Assembly (NCBI RefSeq): GCF_014204795.1
Contig: NZ_JACHMB010000001.1
Coordinates: 2,108,001 to 2,172,000, forward strand
Reading direction: 5' to 3'
Length of the DNA: 64,000 bases
Source of the DNA: Nonomuraea jabiensis
GTDB lineage: Bacteria; Actinomycetota; Actinomycetes; Streptosporangiales; Streptosporangiaceae
Every line of letters starts with the position of its first letter. The first letter of the stretch is position 1. Both the position numbers and the translations under genes were made by a program. The notes below the pieces were generated by a model, which saw nothing but the letters and a program-made list of their open reading frames with translations, had not been told where the DNA came from and did no database searches. Shown in pieces: positions 18,305-27,063 of the stretch.

Positions 18305-18715
18305 TCAGCTCAGCTCGTTGATACGGATCATGTTGCCCGCGGGGTCGCGGAAGGCGCAGTCGCGGATCCCCCACGGCTGCTCGGTCGGCTCCTGGACGAC
18401 CTCGGCCCCGCCGTCCCTCAGCCGCGCGAAGGCGCCGTCGAGGTCGGGGGTGGCCACGATCATGCGAGCGTAGGTGCCCTTGGCCATCATCTCGAGGATG
18501 GTGCGGCGCTCGTCCTCGGTGATGCCGGGCTCGGCACCCGCCGGATGCAGGACGATCGACGTGCCGGGCCGGCCGGCGGGGCCGACCGTGATCCAGCGCA
18601 TCGTGCCGTCGCCGACGTCGTTGCGGACCTCGAAGCCGAGATTGTCGCGGTAGAAGGCCAGGGAGGCCTCCGGGTCGGTGTGCGGGAGGAAGGTCTGGTG
18701 AATGGTGAAGTCCAT
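18305..18715 (-). CDS. VOC/glyoxalase-superfamily protein
   Basis: 136 residues with the two beta-alpha-beta-beta-beta modules of the vicinal oxygen chelate fold: HTDPEASLAFYRDNLGFEV near the N-terminus and WGIRDCAFRDPAGNMIRI at the C-terminus. Such small single-copy proteins include resistance-type and dioxygenase-like members; no substrate can be assigned. It lies directly upstream of the Ddn-like gene on the same strand and the two may be co-transcribed. Confidence 0.85.
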   Translation of the reverse strand: MDFTIHQTFLPHTDPEASLAFYRDNLGFEVRNDVGDGTMRWITVGPAGRPGTSIVLHPAGAEPGITEDERRTILEMMAKGTYARMIVATPDLDGAFARLRDGGAEVVQEPTEQPWGIRDCAFRDPAGNMIRINELS

Positions 18716-18777
18716 GGCGACGACGCTAGTTGCGGCCCGGCGACCGGCGCTTCTCCATTCCTGACCGTTCGCCGTGG

Positions 18778-19929
18778 TCAGCCGAGGGTTTCCGGGGCGG
18801 CCAGGGCCAGGCCGGCGGCGCCGAGCGCGTGCTGGACGTCGCTCCACGGGCGGACGATCACCTGAACGCGGTGGGCGGCGGTGACCTGGCTGGTCCGCAT
18901 CGCGGCGAGGAACCCCGGCTCCAGCCCCGGCCAGAGGACGTGGTTCTCGCCGATGACGGCGATGGTGGGCGTGCCGAGCAGGTTGACGACGCCGGCGACG
19001 GCCCGCCCGAGCACGGTGCCGATCCGGGCGAGGACGTCCGCCAGCCCCGGCTCGCCGCCGGAGACCCAGCGTGCGCGGAGCTCCTCGATGGTGGTGCCCG
19101 CCCCGGCGAGGCCGGCGCGGCGGGCGGCGCGCAGGATGCCGTCGTCGCTGGTGAGCGTCTCCAGGCAGCCCCGGGCGCCGCAGGAGCAGCGCGGTCCGGT
19201 GGCGGCGACCGGCGTGTGGCCGAACTCGCCGGAGAGCCCGCTCGGGCCGCGGTGCACCCGCCGCTGCAGGACCGCGCCAAGCCCCACCCCGTCGCCGATG
19301 CCGAGCACCAGGAAGTCGTCGTGCTCGCGGCCCGTCCGGTACAGCAGCTCGGCGGTGGTGCTCGCCCTGAGATCGTTGTCGACCAGTACGGGGATCGGCA
19401 GCTCGGCGCGCAGCCGTTCGCCGAGGGGAAGTTCGCTCCAGCCGAATCGGGGACATACACGTATATAGCCGGTGGCCGAATCGACAGAGGACGGAGTGAC
19501 CACTCCCACGGCCCTCAACCTGGGCGCCAAGGTGGGGTCGGCGAGCCGGTGCTTGATCACCGCGAGCAGCTGAGGGATGGGGTCGGAACGGCAGTCGAAG
19601 GCTGATACATCGGATGTGATCACCCGACCGTCCAGACCCGCGACGACGGTGACGACGTGGTCGGTGGCGACCCGTACGCCCATGGTCGCGGCGGCCTCGG
19701 GGACGACCTGGAGCGGGATGCGGGGCCTGCCGACGGCCCCGGCCTGCGGAGCGAGAGCCCGCAGGTAACCGCAGGCCAGAAGGCGTCGCGTGTGCTCGTG
19801 TACGGTCGCGTCGCCGAGCCGGAGACGGGCCGCGATCTGGCGGCGGTCCAGCGCGCCCGCGGTGCCGAGCAGCGCCAGGATCTCGACGCGGGTCAGATCG
19901 CCACGAGGGGCGACTCGACGAGCAGTCAT
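18778..19929 (-). CDS. ROK-family transcriptional repressor
   Basis: 383 residues. An N-terminal winged helix (about 10-65; RRQIAARLRLGDATVHEHTR) is followed by a ROK sugar-binding domain containing the GEFGHTPV motif and the zinc-binding CSCGARGCLET cluster. The ATPase-like DNDLRA segment is present. ROK repressors usually respond to a free sugar or phosphosugar. The gene is divergent from importer operon 2 and about 2 kb from operon 1, so it is the only obvious local regulator for both importers and both fucosidase-type enzymes. Confidence 0.93.
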   Translation of the reverse strand: MTARRVAPRGDLTRVEILALLGTAGALDRRQIAARLRLGDATVHEHTRRLLACGYLRALAPQAGAVGRPRIPLQVVPEAAATMGVRVATDHVVTVVAGLDGRVITSDVSAFDCRSDPIPQLLAVIKHRLADPTLAPRLRAVGVVTPSSVDSATGYIRVCPRFGWSELPLGERLRAELPIPVLVDNDLRASTTAELLYRTGREHDDFLVLGIGDGVGLGAVLQRRVHRGPSGLSGEFGHTPVAATGPRCSCGARGCLETLTSDDGILRAARRAGLAGAGTTIEELRARWVSGGEPGLADVLARIGTVLGRAVAGVVNLLGTPTIAVIGENHVLWPGLEPGFLAAMRTSQVTAAHRVQVIVRPWSDVQHALGAAGLALAAPETLG

Positions 19930-19952
19930 CGGATATTTCCACCTCGATCTCA

Positions 19953-20006
19953 TTGACACTACAGAGGGCGACGCTTAAGTTTCACAATTATTAACTCGGC
20001 CCCGAG
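19953..20006 (+). promoter_or_regulatory. promoter of importer operon 2 and candidate operator
   Basis: TTGACA (19953-19958) and TAAGTT (19976-19981) are 17 bases apart, a strong consensus-like promoter. A perfect inverted repeat CTCGG-CC-CCGAG (19995-20006) lies just past it, at the expected position for repressor binding. The divergent ROK gene starts at 19929, so self-regulation is plausible. The repeat does not match the one before operon 1. Confidence 0.5.
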
Positions 20007-20025
20007 CTTATTGAGTGGAGCTGCG

Positions 20026-21300
20026 ATGGGCAGGCAGATGCATGGCGGTCGACGATCATTGGCAGTCGTCGTAGCGGTGGTCATCGCGGGGGGATTCACC
20101 GCCGGTTGCGGGGACAACGGCGGTCAGCAGTCATCAGGCGGCAGCAAGGCGACCAACGGAGCGGTGACGCTCACCTGGTCGATGTGGGCCTCCGGCACGG
20201 AGGACCGCGACGCCTGGCAGAAGGTGGCCGACGAGGTCACCAAGAAATACCCGAACATCAAGATCACGCTGGAGACCTCTCCGTTCAACGACTACTTCAC
20301 CAAGCTCGGCACCCGCCTGGCCGGCGGCAGCGCGCCGTGCATCGTCTCCATGCAGAGCCTGCGCACCGGCGGCTACGTCAACGGGATGCTCCCGCTGGAC
20401 GAGCTGATCAAGAAGAACAGCCTGGACACAGGCGACTTCGACGCCTCGATCATGGCCGGGCTGGCCTCCGGCGGCAAGCAGTACGCCCTGCCGTACGACG
20501 TCGGCTCGCTGATCGTCACCTACAACAAGAACCTGTTCAAGGCGGCCGGGGTGCCGGCGCCGAAGGTCGGATGGAGCATGGCCGACTTCGAGGCGACGGC
20601 CAAGAAGCTGACCACCGGCGGCAAGTACGGCTTCGTGGCCTACCCCATCGACCTGCCGATGTTCTCGATGATCCTGTCGCAGACCGGCGCGGAGCCGGTG
20701 GACGCGGCCGGCAAGCTCACCCTCACCTCCGAGCCGATGAAGACCGGCTTCCAGTGGTACGCGGACCTGGTCGCCAAGGCCGGGGTCGCGCCCAAGCTGC
20801 CCGGCGTGGACAACAACTTCCCCGACACCCAGTTCCTCAACGGCAACGTGGCGATGCAGGTGAACGGCCCCTGGGCCGTCCTGTCGCTCAAGCAGCAGGC
20901 CAAGTTCGACGTGGGCCTGGCCACCATCCCCGCCGGTCCCGGCGGGTCCAAGACCTACTCGGCCGGCTCCGGCTTCGGCATCTCCCAGTCGTGCCCGTAC
21001 CCGGACGAGGCGTTCAAGGCGATCAGCGTGATGACCAGCGCCGACGTGCTGGGCCAGCTCGCCACCATCGGGCGCGCCTACCCGGCGCGCAAGTCCGTCC
21101 AGAACAAGTGGTACGAGAACGCCTTCGAGGGCGCCAAGGAGGTCCTCGACGCCGCCAACGCCTCGGCGACGCCGTTCCGGGCGACCGCCGGCTGGGACCA
21201 GGTGTCCAAGCTGCTGGCCCAGTACGGCGTGCCGGTCTTCAACGGGCAGGGCACGGCGACGAGCGTCCTCGACCAGGTGCAACAGCAGGCACCGGCGTAG
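20026..21300 (+). CDS. sugar ABC transporter substrate-binding lipoprotein (system 2)
   Basis: 424 residues, SBP type 1 family, with a signal peptide ending in a lipobox GGFTAGC at about residue 28. The ATG at 20026 has a GGAG ribosome site six bases upstream and replaces the earlier open frame. It heads the second binding protein-permease-permease operon, which continues into a GH29 fucosidase. It is only distantly related to the system 1 binding protein, so the two importers probably take different glycans. Confidence 0.93.
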   Translation: MGRQMHGGRRSLAVVVAVVIAGGFTAGCGDNGGQQSSGGSKATNGAVTLTWSMWASGTEDRDAWQKVADEVTKKYPNIKITLETSPFNDYFTKLGTRLAGGSAPCIVSMQSLRTGGYVNGMLPLDELIKKNSLDTGDFDASIMAGLASGGKQYALPYDVGSLIVTYNKNLFKAAGVPAPKVGWSMADFEATAKKLTTGGKYGFVAYPIDLPMFSMILSQTGAEPVDAAGKLTLTSEPMKTGFQWYADLVAKAGVAPKLPGVDNNFPDTQFLNGNVAMQVNGPWAVLSLKQQAKFDVGLATIPAGPGGSKTYSAGSGFGISQSCPYPDEAFKAISVMTSADVLGQLATIGRAYPARKSVQNKWYENAFEGAKEVLDAANASATPFRATAGWDQVSKLLAQYGVPVFNGQGTATSVLDQVQQQAPA

Positions 21301-21313
21301 GGAAGGGAATCAC

Positions 21314-22252
21314 GTGCCGGGCTCCACCATCGACGCCATGCCCCGGCGGGCGGCGCCGGCCCGCGGACAGCGTGCCCGCCGCCTGCGCGGCGACGGAAGA
21401 GTCGCCGCCCTGTTCGCCGCGCCCAGCCTGATCGGATTGACGCTGTTCACGCTCTTTCCGATCGTGATGTCCCTGGTGATCGCCTTCTTCCGGTGGCCCG
21501 CGGTGGGCGAGCAGGTCTTCACCGGGCTGGGGAACTTCACGCAGCTGTTCGGCGATCCGGTGTTCCGGCGGACGCTGTTCAACACGCTGCTGTTCGTGGT
21601 GCTCTACCTGCCGCTCAACCTCATCGTGTCGGTGGGGCTGGCGGTGTGGATCTCGCCGCGCATCAAGGGCCGCCAGGCGCTGCGGGTCGTGTTCTTCCTG
21701 CCCGTGGTCACGCCCATGGTGGCCAACGCGATCGTCTGGCGGATGATCTACCAGCCCAACGGCTTCATCGACGGCACGCTGCACGCCGCCACCGGCGTGC
21801 ACGCGCCGAACTTCCTCGGCGAGCAGGGCTGGGCCATGTTCGCCGTCGTCGCGATGAGCGTGTGGCAGGGGTTCGGGTACAACATGCTGGTCTTCTCGGC
21901 CGCCCTGGACGCCATCCCGCGGCAGCTCGTGGAGGCGGCGCAGATCGACGGGGCGGGGCCGTGGCGGCTGTTCTTCCGCATCACGCTGCCGATGATCTCC
22001 CCGGCGATGTTCTTCGCCACGACCATGACGCTCATCACGTCGTTCCAGGTCTTCACCCAGCCGTTCCTGATGACCGGCGGCGGGCCCGGCATCGACACCG
22101 AGACCCTCATGATGTTCGTCTACAACCAGGGCTTCTCCGTCTACCAGTTCGGACTGGCGTCCGCCGCGGCCTGGATCCTGTTCGTGCTGATCCTGGGCGT
22201 GACCGCGATGCAGTTCGCCGGCCAGCGCAGATGGGTCACCTACGATGTCTGA
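21314..22252 (+). CDS. sugar ABC transporter permease (system 2, MalF/UgpA-like)
   Basis: 312 residues, six membrane segments after a basic N-terminus (RRAAPARGQRARRLRG). The EAA loop (QLVEAAQIDGAGPWRLFFRI) is present near residue 208. The GTG start at 21314 has a strong GGAAGGGA ribosome site. It is 13 bases downstream of the binding protein and overlaps the next permease by eight bases. Confidence 0.94.
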   Translation: MPGSTIDAMPRRAAPARGQRARRLRGDGRVAALFAAPSLIGLTLFTLFPIVMSLVIAFFRWPAVGEQVFTGLGNFTQLFGDPVFRRTLFNTLLFVVLYLPLNLIVSVGLAVWISPRIKGRQALRVVFFLPVVTPMVANAIVWRMIYQPNGFIDGTLHAATGVHAPNFLGEQGWAMFAVVAMSVWQGFGYNMLVFSAALDAIPRQLVEAAQIDGAGPWRLFFRITLPMISPAMFFATTMTLITSFQVFTQPFLMTGGGPGIDTETLMMFVYNQGFSVYQFGLASAAAWILFVLILGVTAMQFAGQRRWVTYDV

Positions 22253-23108
22253 GCACGTGCACGCCGCCCCGGTCTCCCCATGGGCGCGCAGGGTCCGGCT
22301 GGTCGTCTCGCATGCCGCGCTCTACCTGGTGGCCGCCGCCTTCGTCTCACCGCTGGTCTACATGGTGGCCACGTCGCTGAAGCGCGCCGACGAGGTGTTC
22401 GGGTCGCCGCCGAGCCTGTTCGGATCGGTGATCCGGTGGGAGAACTACAGCGAGGCGTTCGAGTTCCTGCCGTTCGCGCGGTTCATCGTCAACGGGCTCG
22501 CCGTCGCCGTCTGCGGCACCGTCGTGGTGCTGGTGGCGTCGAGCATGTCGGCGTACGCCTTCTCGCGGCTGCGCTGGCGCGGTCGCGACGGCGTCTTCCT
22601 GGTCTTCCTGGCCACCCTGATGATCCCCCAGGAAGTGCTGGTCGTGCCGATGTTCATGCTGATGCGCTGGTTCGGGTGGGTGGACTCGTTCCAGGCGCTG
22701 ATCTTCCCCTGGGCGTTCACCGCCTTCGGGACGTTCATGCTGCGCCAGTTCTTCCTGACCATCCCCGAGGAGCTCGCCGAGAGCGCCCGCCTCGACGGCG
22801 CCGGAGCGGTGCGCGTCTTCACCAGCATCATGCTGCCGCTGATCAGGCCCGCGCTGGCGGTGCTGGCGGTCTTCACGTTCATCAACTACTGGAACAGCTT
22901 CCTGTGGCCGCTGATCATCATCAACTCGGTGGACGAGAAGGCCACGGTCCCGCTGGGTCTGCAGCTGTTCTTCGGGCAGCAGGGCACCCAGTGGAACCTC
23001 ATCATGGCCGCGGCCGTGATCTCCATGGCGCCGACCACGGCGCTGCTCATCATCCTGCAGAAACATCTCGTACGCGGGATCGCCACCAGCGGTCTCGGCG
23101 GACGCTGA
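22245..23108 (+). CDS. sugar ABC transporter permease (system 2, MalG/UgpE-like)
   Basis: 287 residues, six membrane segments with the EAA motif ELAESARLDGAGAVRVFTSI at about residue 175. It completes the channel of importer 2. No ATPase gene follows; instead the operon runs into the GH29 enzyme 23 bases later, so energy coupling must come from a subunit encoded elsewhere, as in MsiK-dependent systems. Confidence 0.94.
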   Translation: MSEHVHAAPVSPWARRVRLVVSHAALYLVAAAFVSPLVYMVATSLKRADEVFGSPPSLFGSVIRWENYSEAFEFLPFARFIVNGLAVAVCGTVVVLVASSMSAYAFSRLRWRGRDGVFLVFLATLMIPQEVLVVPMFMLMRWFGWVDSFQALIFPWAFTAFGTFMLRQFFLTIPEELAESARLDGAGAVRVFTSIMLPLIRPALAVLAVFTFINYWNSFLWPLIIINSVDEKATVPLGLQLFFGQQGTQWNLIMAAAVISMAPTTALLIILQKHLVRGIATSGLGGR

Positions 23109-23131
23109 ATCATACGAAGAAGAGGGACATC

Positions 23132-24400
23132 GTGCAGCACCACGCCTGGTTCGCCGAATCCCGGTTCGGCATGTTCGTGCACTGGGGTCTGTACTCTCTG
23201 GCGGCCCGGCACGAGTGGGTGAAGAACCGCGAGCGCCTGACCGACGAGGACTACCAGCGCTACTTCGACCACTTCGATCCCGACCTGTACGACCCGGCGC
23301 AATGGGCGCGGCTGGCCAAGGAGGCCGGCATGCGCTACATCGTCCTCACGACCAAGCACCACGACGGCTTCTGCCTGTGGGACTCGGCGCAGACCGACTA
23401 CAAGGCGACGCGCACCCCCTGGGGCAAGGACCTGATCGCGCCGTTCGTGGAGGCCGTCCGCGCCGAAGGGCTGAAGGTCGGGTTCTACCACTCGCTGATC
23501 GACTGGCACCATCCCGAGTTCCCGGTCGACTCGTTCCACCCCCAGCGCGACGACGAGGCGTACAAGGCGGCCGCCGCCGGCCGTGACGTCTCCAAGTACG
23601 CCGACTACCTGCACGCCCAGGTGCGCGAGCTGCTCACCGGTTACGGCAGGATCGACTACCTGTTCTTCGACTTCTCCTACCGGGGCAGGCCGGGGACCTG
23701 GAGCGGCAAGGGCGCCGACGACTGGCGCTCGGAGGAGCTGCTCGCGATGGTCAGGGAGCTCCAGCCGGAGGTCATCGTCAACGACCGGCTCGACATCCCC
23801 GGCGACTTCGTCACCCCCGAGCAGTACCAGCCCGCCGGGCCGATGGTCGTCGACGGCCGCGAGGTGCCGTGGGAGGCGTGCCAGACGCTCAACGGCAGCT
23901 GGGGGTACGACCGGGACAACCTCGACTACAAGTCTCCGGACCTGCTCGTACGGATGCTGGTCGACAGCGTCGCCAAGGGCGGCAACCTGCTGCTCAACGT
24001 GGGCCCGGACGGGCGCGGCCAGATCGATCCCCGCGCGCGGGGGACGCTCGCCGACATCGGCGCCTGGATGCGGGTCAACTCCCGCTCGATCTACGGCTGC
24101 GGGCCCAGCGGCTTCGCGGCGCCTCCCGACTGCCGCTACACCCAGCGCGGCGACCGGCTCTACCTGCACCTGTTCGCCTGGCCGTTCGGCCACCTGCACC
24201 TGCCGGGGCTGGCCGGGCGGGTGAAGTACGCCCAGTTCCTGCACGACGCGTCGGAGATCCGCACCCGGGTCATCGACCCCGGCCAGCAGGCCGGCCTCAC
24301 CACGATGGGCGCCGTGGCACCGGACGTCCTGACCCTCGACCTGCCCGTACAGCGTCCCGACGTCGCCGTGCCCGTCGTCGAGCTGTTCCTTACCGAGTGA
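23132..24400 (+). CDS. GH29 alpha-L-fucosidase, cytoplasmic
   Basis: 422 residues without a signal peptide, so it probably acts on imported fucosides. GH29 signatures are clear: RFGMFVHWGLYS at the N-terminus, TTKHHDGFCLWDS (about residue 70), and the predicted nucleophile Asp180 in DYLFFDFS. The catalytic barrel is followed by a short beta domain. The GTG start at 23132 has an AGAGGG ribosome site. It is the last gene of importer operon 2. Its 3' end overlaps that of the convergent DoxX-like gene by 11 bases. Confidence 0.9.
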   Translation: MQHHAWFAESRFGMFVHWGLYSLAARHEWVKNRERLTDEDYQRYFDHFDPDLYDPAQWARLAKEAGMRYIVLTTKHHDGFCLWDSAQTDYKATRTPWGKDLIAPFVEAVRAEGLKVGFYHSLIDWHHPEFPVDSFHPQRDDEAYKAAAAGRDVSKYADYLHAQVRELLTGYGRIDYLFFDFSYRGRPGTWSGKGADDWRSEELLAMVRELQPEVIVNDRLDIPGDFVTPEQYQPAGPMVVDGREVPWEACQTLNGSWGYDRDNLDYKSPDLLVRMLVDSVAKGGNLLLNVGPDGRGQIDPRARGTLADIGAWMRVNSRSIYGCGPSGFAAPPDCRYTQRGDRLYLHLFAWPFGHLHLPGLAGRVKYAQFLHDASEIRTRVIDPGQQAGLTTMGAVAPDVLTLDLPVQRPDVAVPVVELFLTE

Positions 24401-24821
24401 CCTCAGCCCCGTCGTGGGCGAGCTGCCGCGAAGGCGTCAGCAGGGTGGACAGCGCCCAGCGGCCGGGTCCGAGGACGGCGACGAGCAGGAAGCCCCAGCA
24501 GAAGAGGACGGCCTTCTCGCCGCCGTTCTCGATCGGGAACAACGCCTGGGGCTGGTGGACGACGAAGTAGGCATAGGCCATGGTGCCCGAGCAGAGGACG
24601 GCGGCGGCGCGGGCACCCAGGCCGAGCAGGACGAGGATGCCGCCGACCAGTTCGATGGCCGCGGCCCACCAGCCGGGCCACTGTCCGAAGCTCGGCGCCG
24701 GGCCCTGTGGCCCGCCCAGCACGTTGAAGAGCGTCGCCGCGCCGTGGCAGGCGAACAGCAGTCCCAGCACGAACCGGTAGAGGGCCAGAAAGAGCCCCTG
24801 ATTCTTGTCCAACAGATCCAC
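24390..24821 (-). CDS. DoxX-family membrane protein
   Basis: 143 residues with four membrane helices and the conserved FACHGAATLF and GGILVLLGLGARAAA segments of DoxX/MauE-like proteins. Its function is not established; relatives have been tied to redox or thiol processes. It starts with GTG at 24821. A perfect CebR-type operator lies 32 bases upstream, next to a TTGACA box, which suggests repression in the absence of cellobiose-type sugars. The 3' end overlaps the GH29 gene. Confidence 0.85.
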   Translation of the reverse strand: MDLLDKNQGLFLALYRFVLGLLFACHGAATLFNVLGGPQGPAPSFGQWPGWWAAAIELVGGILVLLGLGARAAAVLCSGTMAYAYFVVHQPQALFPIENGGEKAVLFCWGFLLVAVLGPGRWALSTLLTPSRQLAHDGAEVTR

Positions 24822-24852
24822 GGCAAACGGCCTTTCCCGCTGTTGAAAAATA

Positions 24853-24866
24853 TGGGAGCGCTCCCA
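24853..24866. promoter_or_regulatory. CebR-type operator (14-bp palindrome)
   Basis: TGGGAGCGCTCCCA is a perfect palindrome identical to the CebR box known from Streptomyces cellulose/cellobiose genes. It sits 32 bases upstream of the DoxX start. On the minus strand a TTGACA hexamer (complement at 24893-24898) is followed 17 bases later by a weak -10 region, placing the box directly after the promoter, where a LacI-family repressor would block transcription. Confidence 0.8.
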
Positions 24867-25056
24867 AACAGATTCTTCAAGTCACGCTCATATGTCAATG
24901 TCGCATCACTTGTAGGATCGGTCCAAAACGCGCTGTACACGCATAACCTGCCCGGACATCGAGGGTATAAAGTTTCGCATTCGTGAAATTTTCATCAGTG
25001 CCCGACGAGAAAATTGACACGAATGACTGAAGCACGGTAAATCTCGACATACGAAA

Positions 25057-25082
25057 GCCGCCCGGATCCTGCTCCGGGCGGC
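25057..25082 (-). terminator. Rho-independent-type terminator hairpin
   Basis: A perfect 10-bp GC-rich stem (GCCGCCCGGA / TCCGGGCGGC) with a six-base loop lies 15 bases past the stop of the serine hydrolase on the minus strand and is followed by TTTCGT. The T run is short, but the stem is strong and well placed. Confidence 0.8.
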
Positions 25083-25097
25083 CCTCTCAGGAATCGG

Positions 25098-26348
25098 CTA
25101 CCGCTTGGCGCACAGCGCGGTGTCCATGGCCTCGATCACGTGCTGGTGGGCCTCCTCGCCGGGAGGCAGCGCCGTGACGGCGACGGTGGCGGCGCGGCCG
25201 TCCTCGGTCACCCCGTTGCGGGTCTCGTAGCCGTCGATGTCACCGCCGTGGCCCCAGATGACGCCGCCGCAGCTCAGCGGCATCTTCATCAGGCCCAGCC
25301 CGTACTCCCAGCCGGCCGGGAAGCCGGGCGCCTTCATCGTGTGCTTCATCGCCGCCAGCTGCTCCGGCTCGAGCAGCTTGCCGCCCATCAGGGCGGTCAT
25401 GAAGCGGTTGAGGTCGCTCGGGGTGCCGATCAGCTGGCCGGCCGCCCATCCCCACGACGGGTCCAGGTTCGTGATGTCCTTCAGCTTGCCGCCGGGCTTC
25501 TCCGAGCCGTACCCCTGCGGGTGACGCCCGCGGATCGTCCTGTCCCCCTTGCCCGGCCAGTACGTGTCACGCAGCCCGATCGGCTCGATGATGCGATCGG
25601 TGATCACCTCGGCCACCGGACGACCGGTGACCTTCTCGATCAGCAGGCCCGCCAGCACGTAGTTGGTGTTGCTGTACTCCCAGCTCGTGCCCGGCGCGAA
25701 CGACGCCTTGTGCGCGAACGCCATCTCCAGGAGGTCCTGAGGCGAGCGGTAGACATTGCGGCTCTTGAAGATGCTCGGCATCCAGCGGGTGTAGTTCGGC
25801 AGGCCGCTGGTGTGCTGCAGCAGCTGCCGCACCGTGATCCTCCTGCCGTCGATGCCCTTGCCGCGCACCACCTTCGGCAGGTACGTCTCGATCGGCTCGT
25901 CCAGATCGACCTTGCCCTCGCCGACCAGCTGCAGCACCGCCACCGCGGTGAACATCTTGGTGTTGCTCGCGATCCGCACCCGGCCGTCGACCGGGACCTC
26001 CTCCTTGGTCGTCAGGTCCGCGACCCCGGCGGTGTAGTGGCGGGTCCGGCCCCTGCCGTCCCGCACCGCGGCCAGCGCCGCCGGGAACCTGTCCTTCTCC
26101 ACCAGCCCGTCCAGCTTGCGCTGCAGGGCGTCGGGCCGGTGGTTGCGCTTGAGCTCGTCCCGTACCTCGGCCAGTTCGGCGGACAGGCTCTCGTCGGGGC
26201 TCTGCCGCACGACGTTCGCGGCGCGGCCGGGCCCGGTGGCCGCGGCGGCCGGCGTCCCCGCCACGACCAGCCCCGACAACGCCGCCAGCGCCGCCGCGAG
26301 AACCCGCACGCGCCGGGAGGACTTCGACTCGGAAGAGGTAGGCGACAT
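25098..26348 (-). CDS. secreted serine hydrolase, beta-lactamase/DD-peptidase fold
   Basis: 416 residues. A Sec signal peptide (cleavage near AAAATG) precedes a class C beta-lactamase-type domain with the active-site S-x-x-K (SNTK, about residue 128), Y-x-N (YSNTNY, about 218) and HGGDI replacing the KTG box. This is typical of actinomycete D-Ala-D-Ala carboxypeptidase/esterase-like enzymes that act on cell-wall peptides or esters rather than true beta-lactamases. The region between signal and domain is charged and helical. Followed by a clear terminator. Confidence 0.9.
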   Translation of the reverse strand: MSPTSSESKSSRRVRVLAAALAALSGLVVAGTPAAAATGPGRAANVVRQSPDESLSAELAEVRDELKRNHRPDALQRKLDGLVEKDRFPAALAAVRDGRGRTRHYTAGVADLTTKEEVPVDGRVRIASNTKMFTAVAVLQLVGEGKVDLDEPIETYLPKVVRGKGIDGRRITVRQLLQHTSGLPNYTRWMPSIFKSRNVYRSPQDLLEMAFAHKASFAPGTSWEYSNTNYVLAGLLIEKVTGRPVAEVITDRIIEPIGLRDTYWPGKGDRTIRGRHPQGYGSEKPGGKLKDITNLDPSWGWAAGQLIGTPSDLNRFMTALMGGKLLEPEQLAAMKHTMKAPGFPAGWEYGLGLMKMPLSCGGVIWGHGGDIDGYETRNGVTEDGRAATVAVTALPPGEEAHQHVIEAMDTALCAKR

Positions 26349-26515
26349 GGGAAACGCTCCTGATTTCTGGGTGGGGGTCGTCCGCTTCGGACATCACCCA
26401 GCATGTCGGCGAACGGCATCCCTGATCGATCCCGTGCGCTGGAGCGTCCGGGTACAGCCAGCTGTACCGGGGGCAGGACGGGCAGGTCCCGTCCAGGGCG
26501 CTGATCACCCCGTCG

Positions 26516-26632
26516 ATGACGTCATTGCGCGTCTCGTCGAGTGAGCTCGCCAGGAGCGTGTACCCGACGGTGCCGGGCGTCGGGTCCTACGCCCGCACGC
26601 TGGAGCACGACCTGACCTGCGGCCTGCCCTGA
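26516..26632 (+). pseudogene. possible remnant, 38-residue frame in a 307-base gap
   Basis: The gap 26349-26655 holds no clear gene. A plus-strand frame from the ATG at 26516 ends in ELARSVYPTVPGVGSYAR and a C-terminal DLTCGLP, which looks protein-like, but there is no ribosome site and no recognised family. It may be the 3' end of a lost gene or a small peptide. The rest of the gap would carry the promoter of the serine hydrolase. Confidence 0.2.
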
Positions 26633-26655
26633 CAGCCGCGTCGAGGTGCCCGCAT

Positions 26656-27063
26656 TCAGGACACGGTGCAGGGGACGCCGTTGAGCGTGAAGCCGGTGGG
26701 CTGGTCGTTCGAGCCGCTCGCGTTGAAGCCGACCCCGAAGCTCGTACCGGGGTCGATGCTCTTGTGGAAGCTCGGGCCGGTGGCCTGGACGCTCGGCGGG
26801 GTCGCGGACCAGGTGGCGTTCCAGCCGGTGGTGAAGGTCTGGGCCCCGGGGAAGACGAACTGCAGGATCCAGGGGCTGAACGTACGCGTACCGGTGTTGC
26901 TGATGGTCACGTCGGCCGTGAACCCGGTGCCCCACCCGGTGCTGGCGTAGGTCACCGCGCAGGCGTAGCCGGGGGGCGCGTCCGCCTGGGCCGTTCCGGC
27001 GGGCAGGGCGGCCAGGAGGAGCCCGGCGATGAGGATCCCTGACGAGCGCCGCAGAAAACGCAT
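26656..27063 (-). CDS. secreted stand-alone CBM2 carbohydrate-binding protein
   Basis: 135 residues: a Sec signal peptide (cleavage near AQADA) and a single family 2 carbohydrate-binding module filling the rest. Typical CBM2 features are visible: Cys near both ends (YACAV and VPCTVS), GWGTGFTADVTISNTG, and Trp residues in SPWILQF and TGWNATWSA that would stack on cellulose or chitin. There is no catalytic domain, although CBM2 modules are normally fused to one. A TTGTCA element lies about 70 bases upstream of the start on this strand's control region. Confidence 0.88.
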   Translation of the reverse strand: MRFLRRSSGILIAGLLLAALPAGTAQADAPPGYACAVTYASTGWGTGFTADVTISNTGTRTFSPWILQFVFPGAQTFTTGWNATWSATPPSVQATGPSFHKSIDPGTSFGVGFNASGSNDQPTGFTLNGVPCTVS

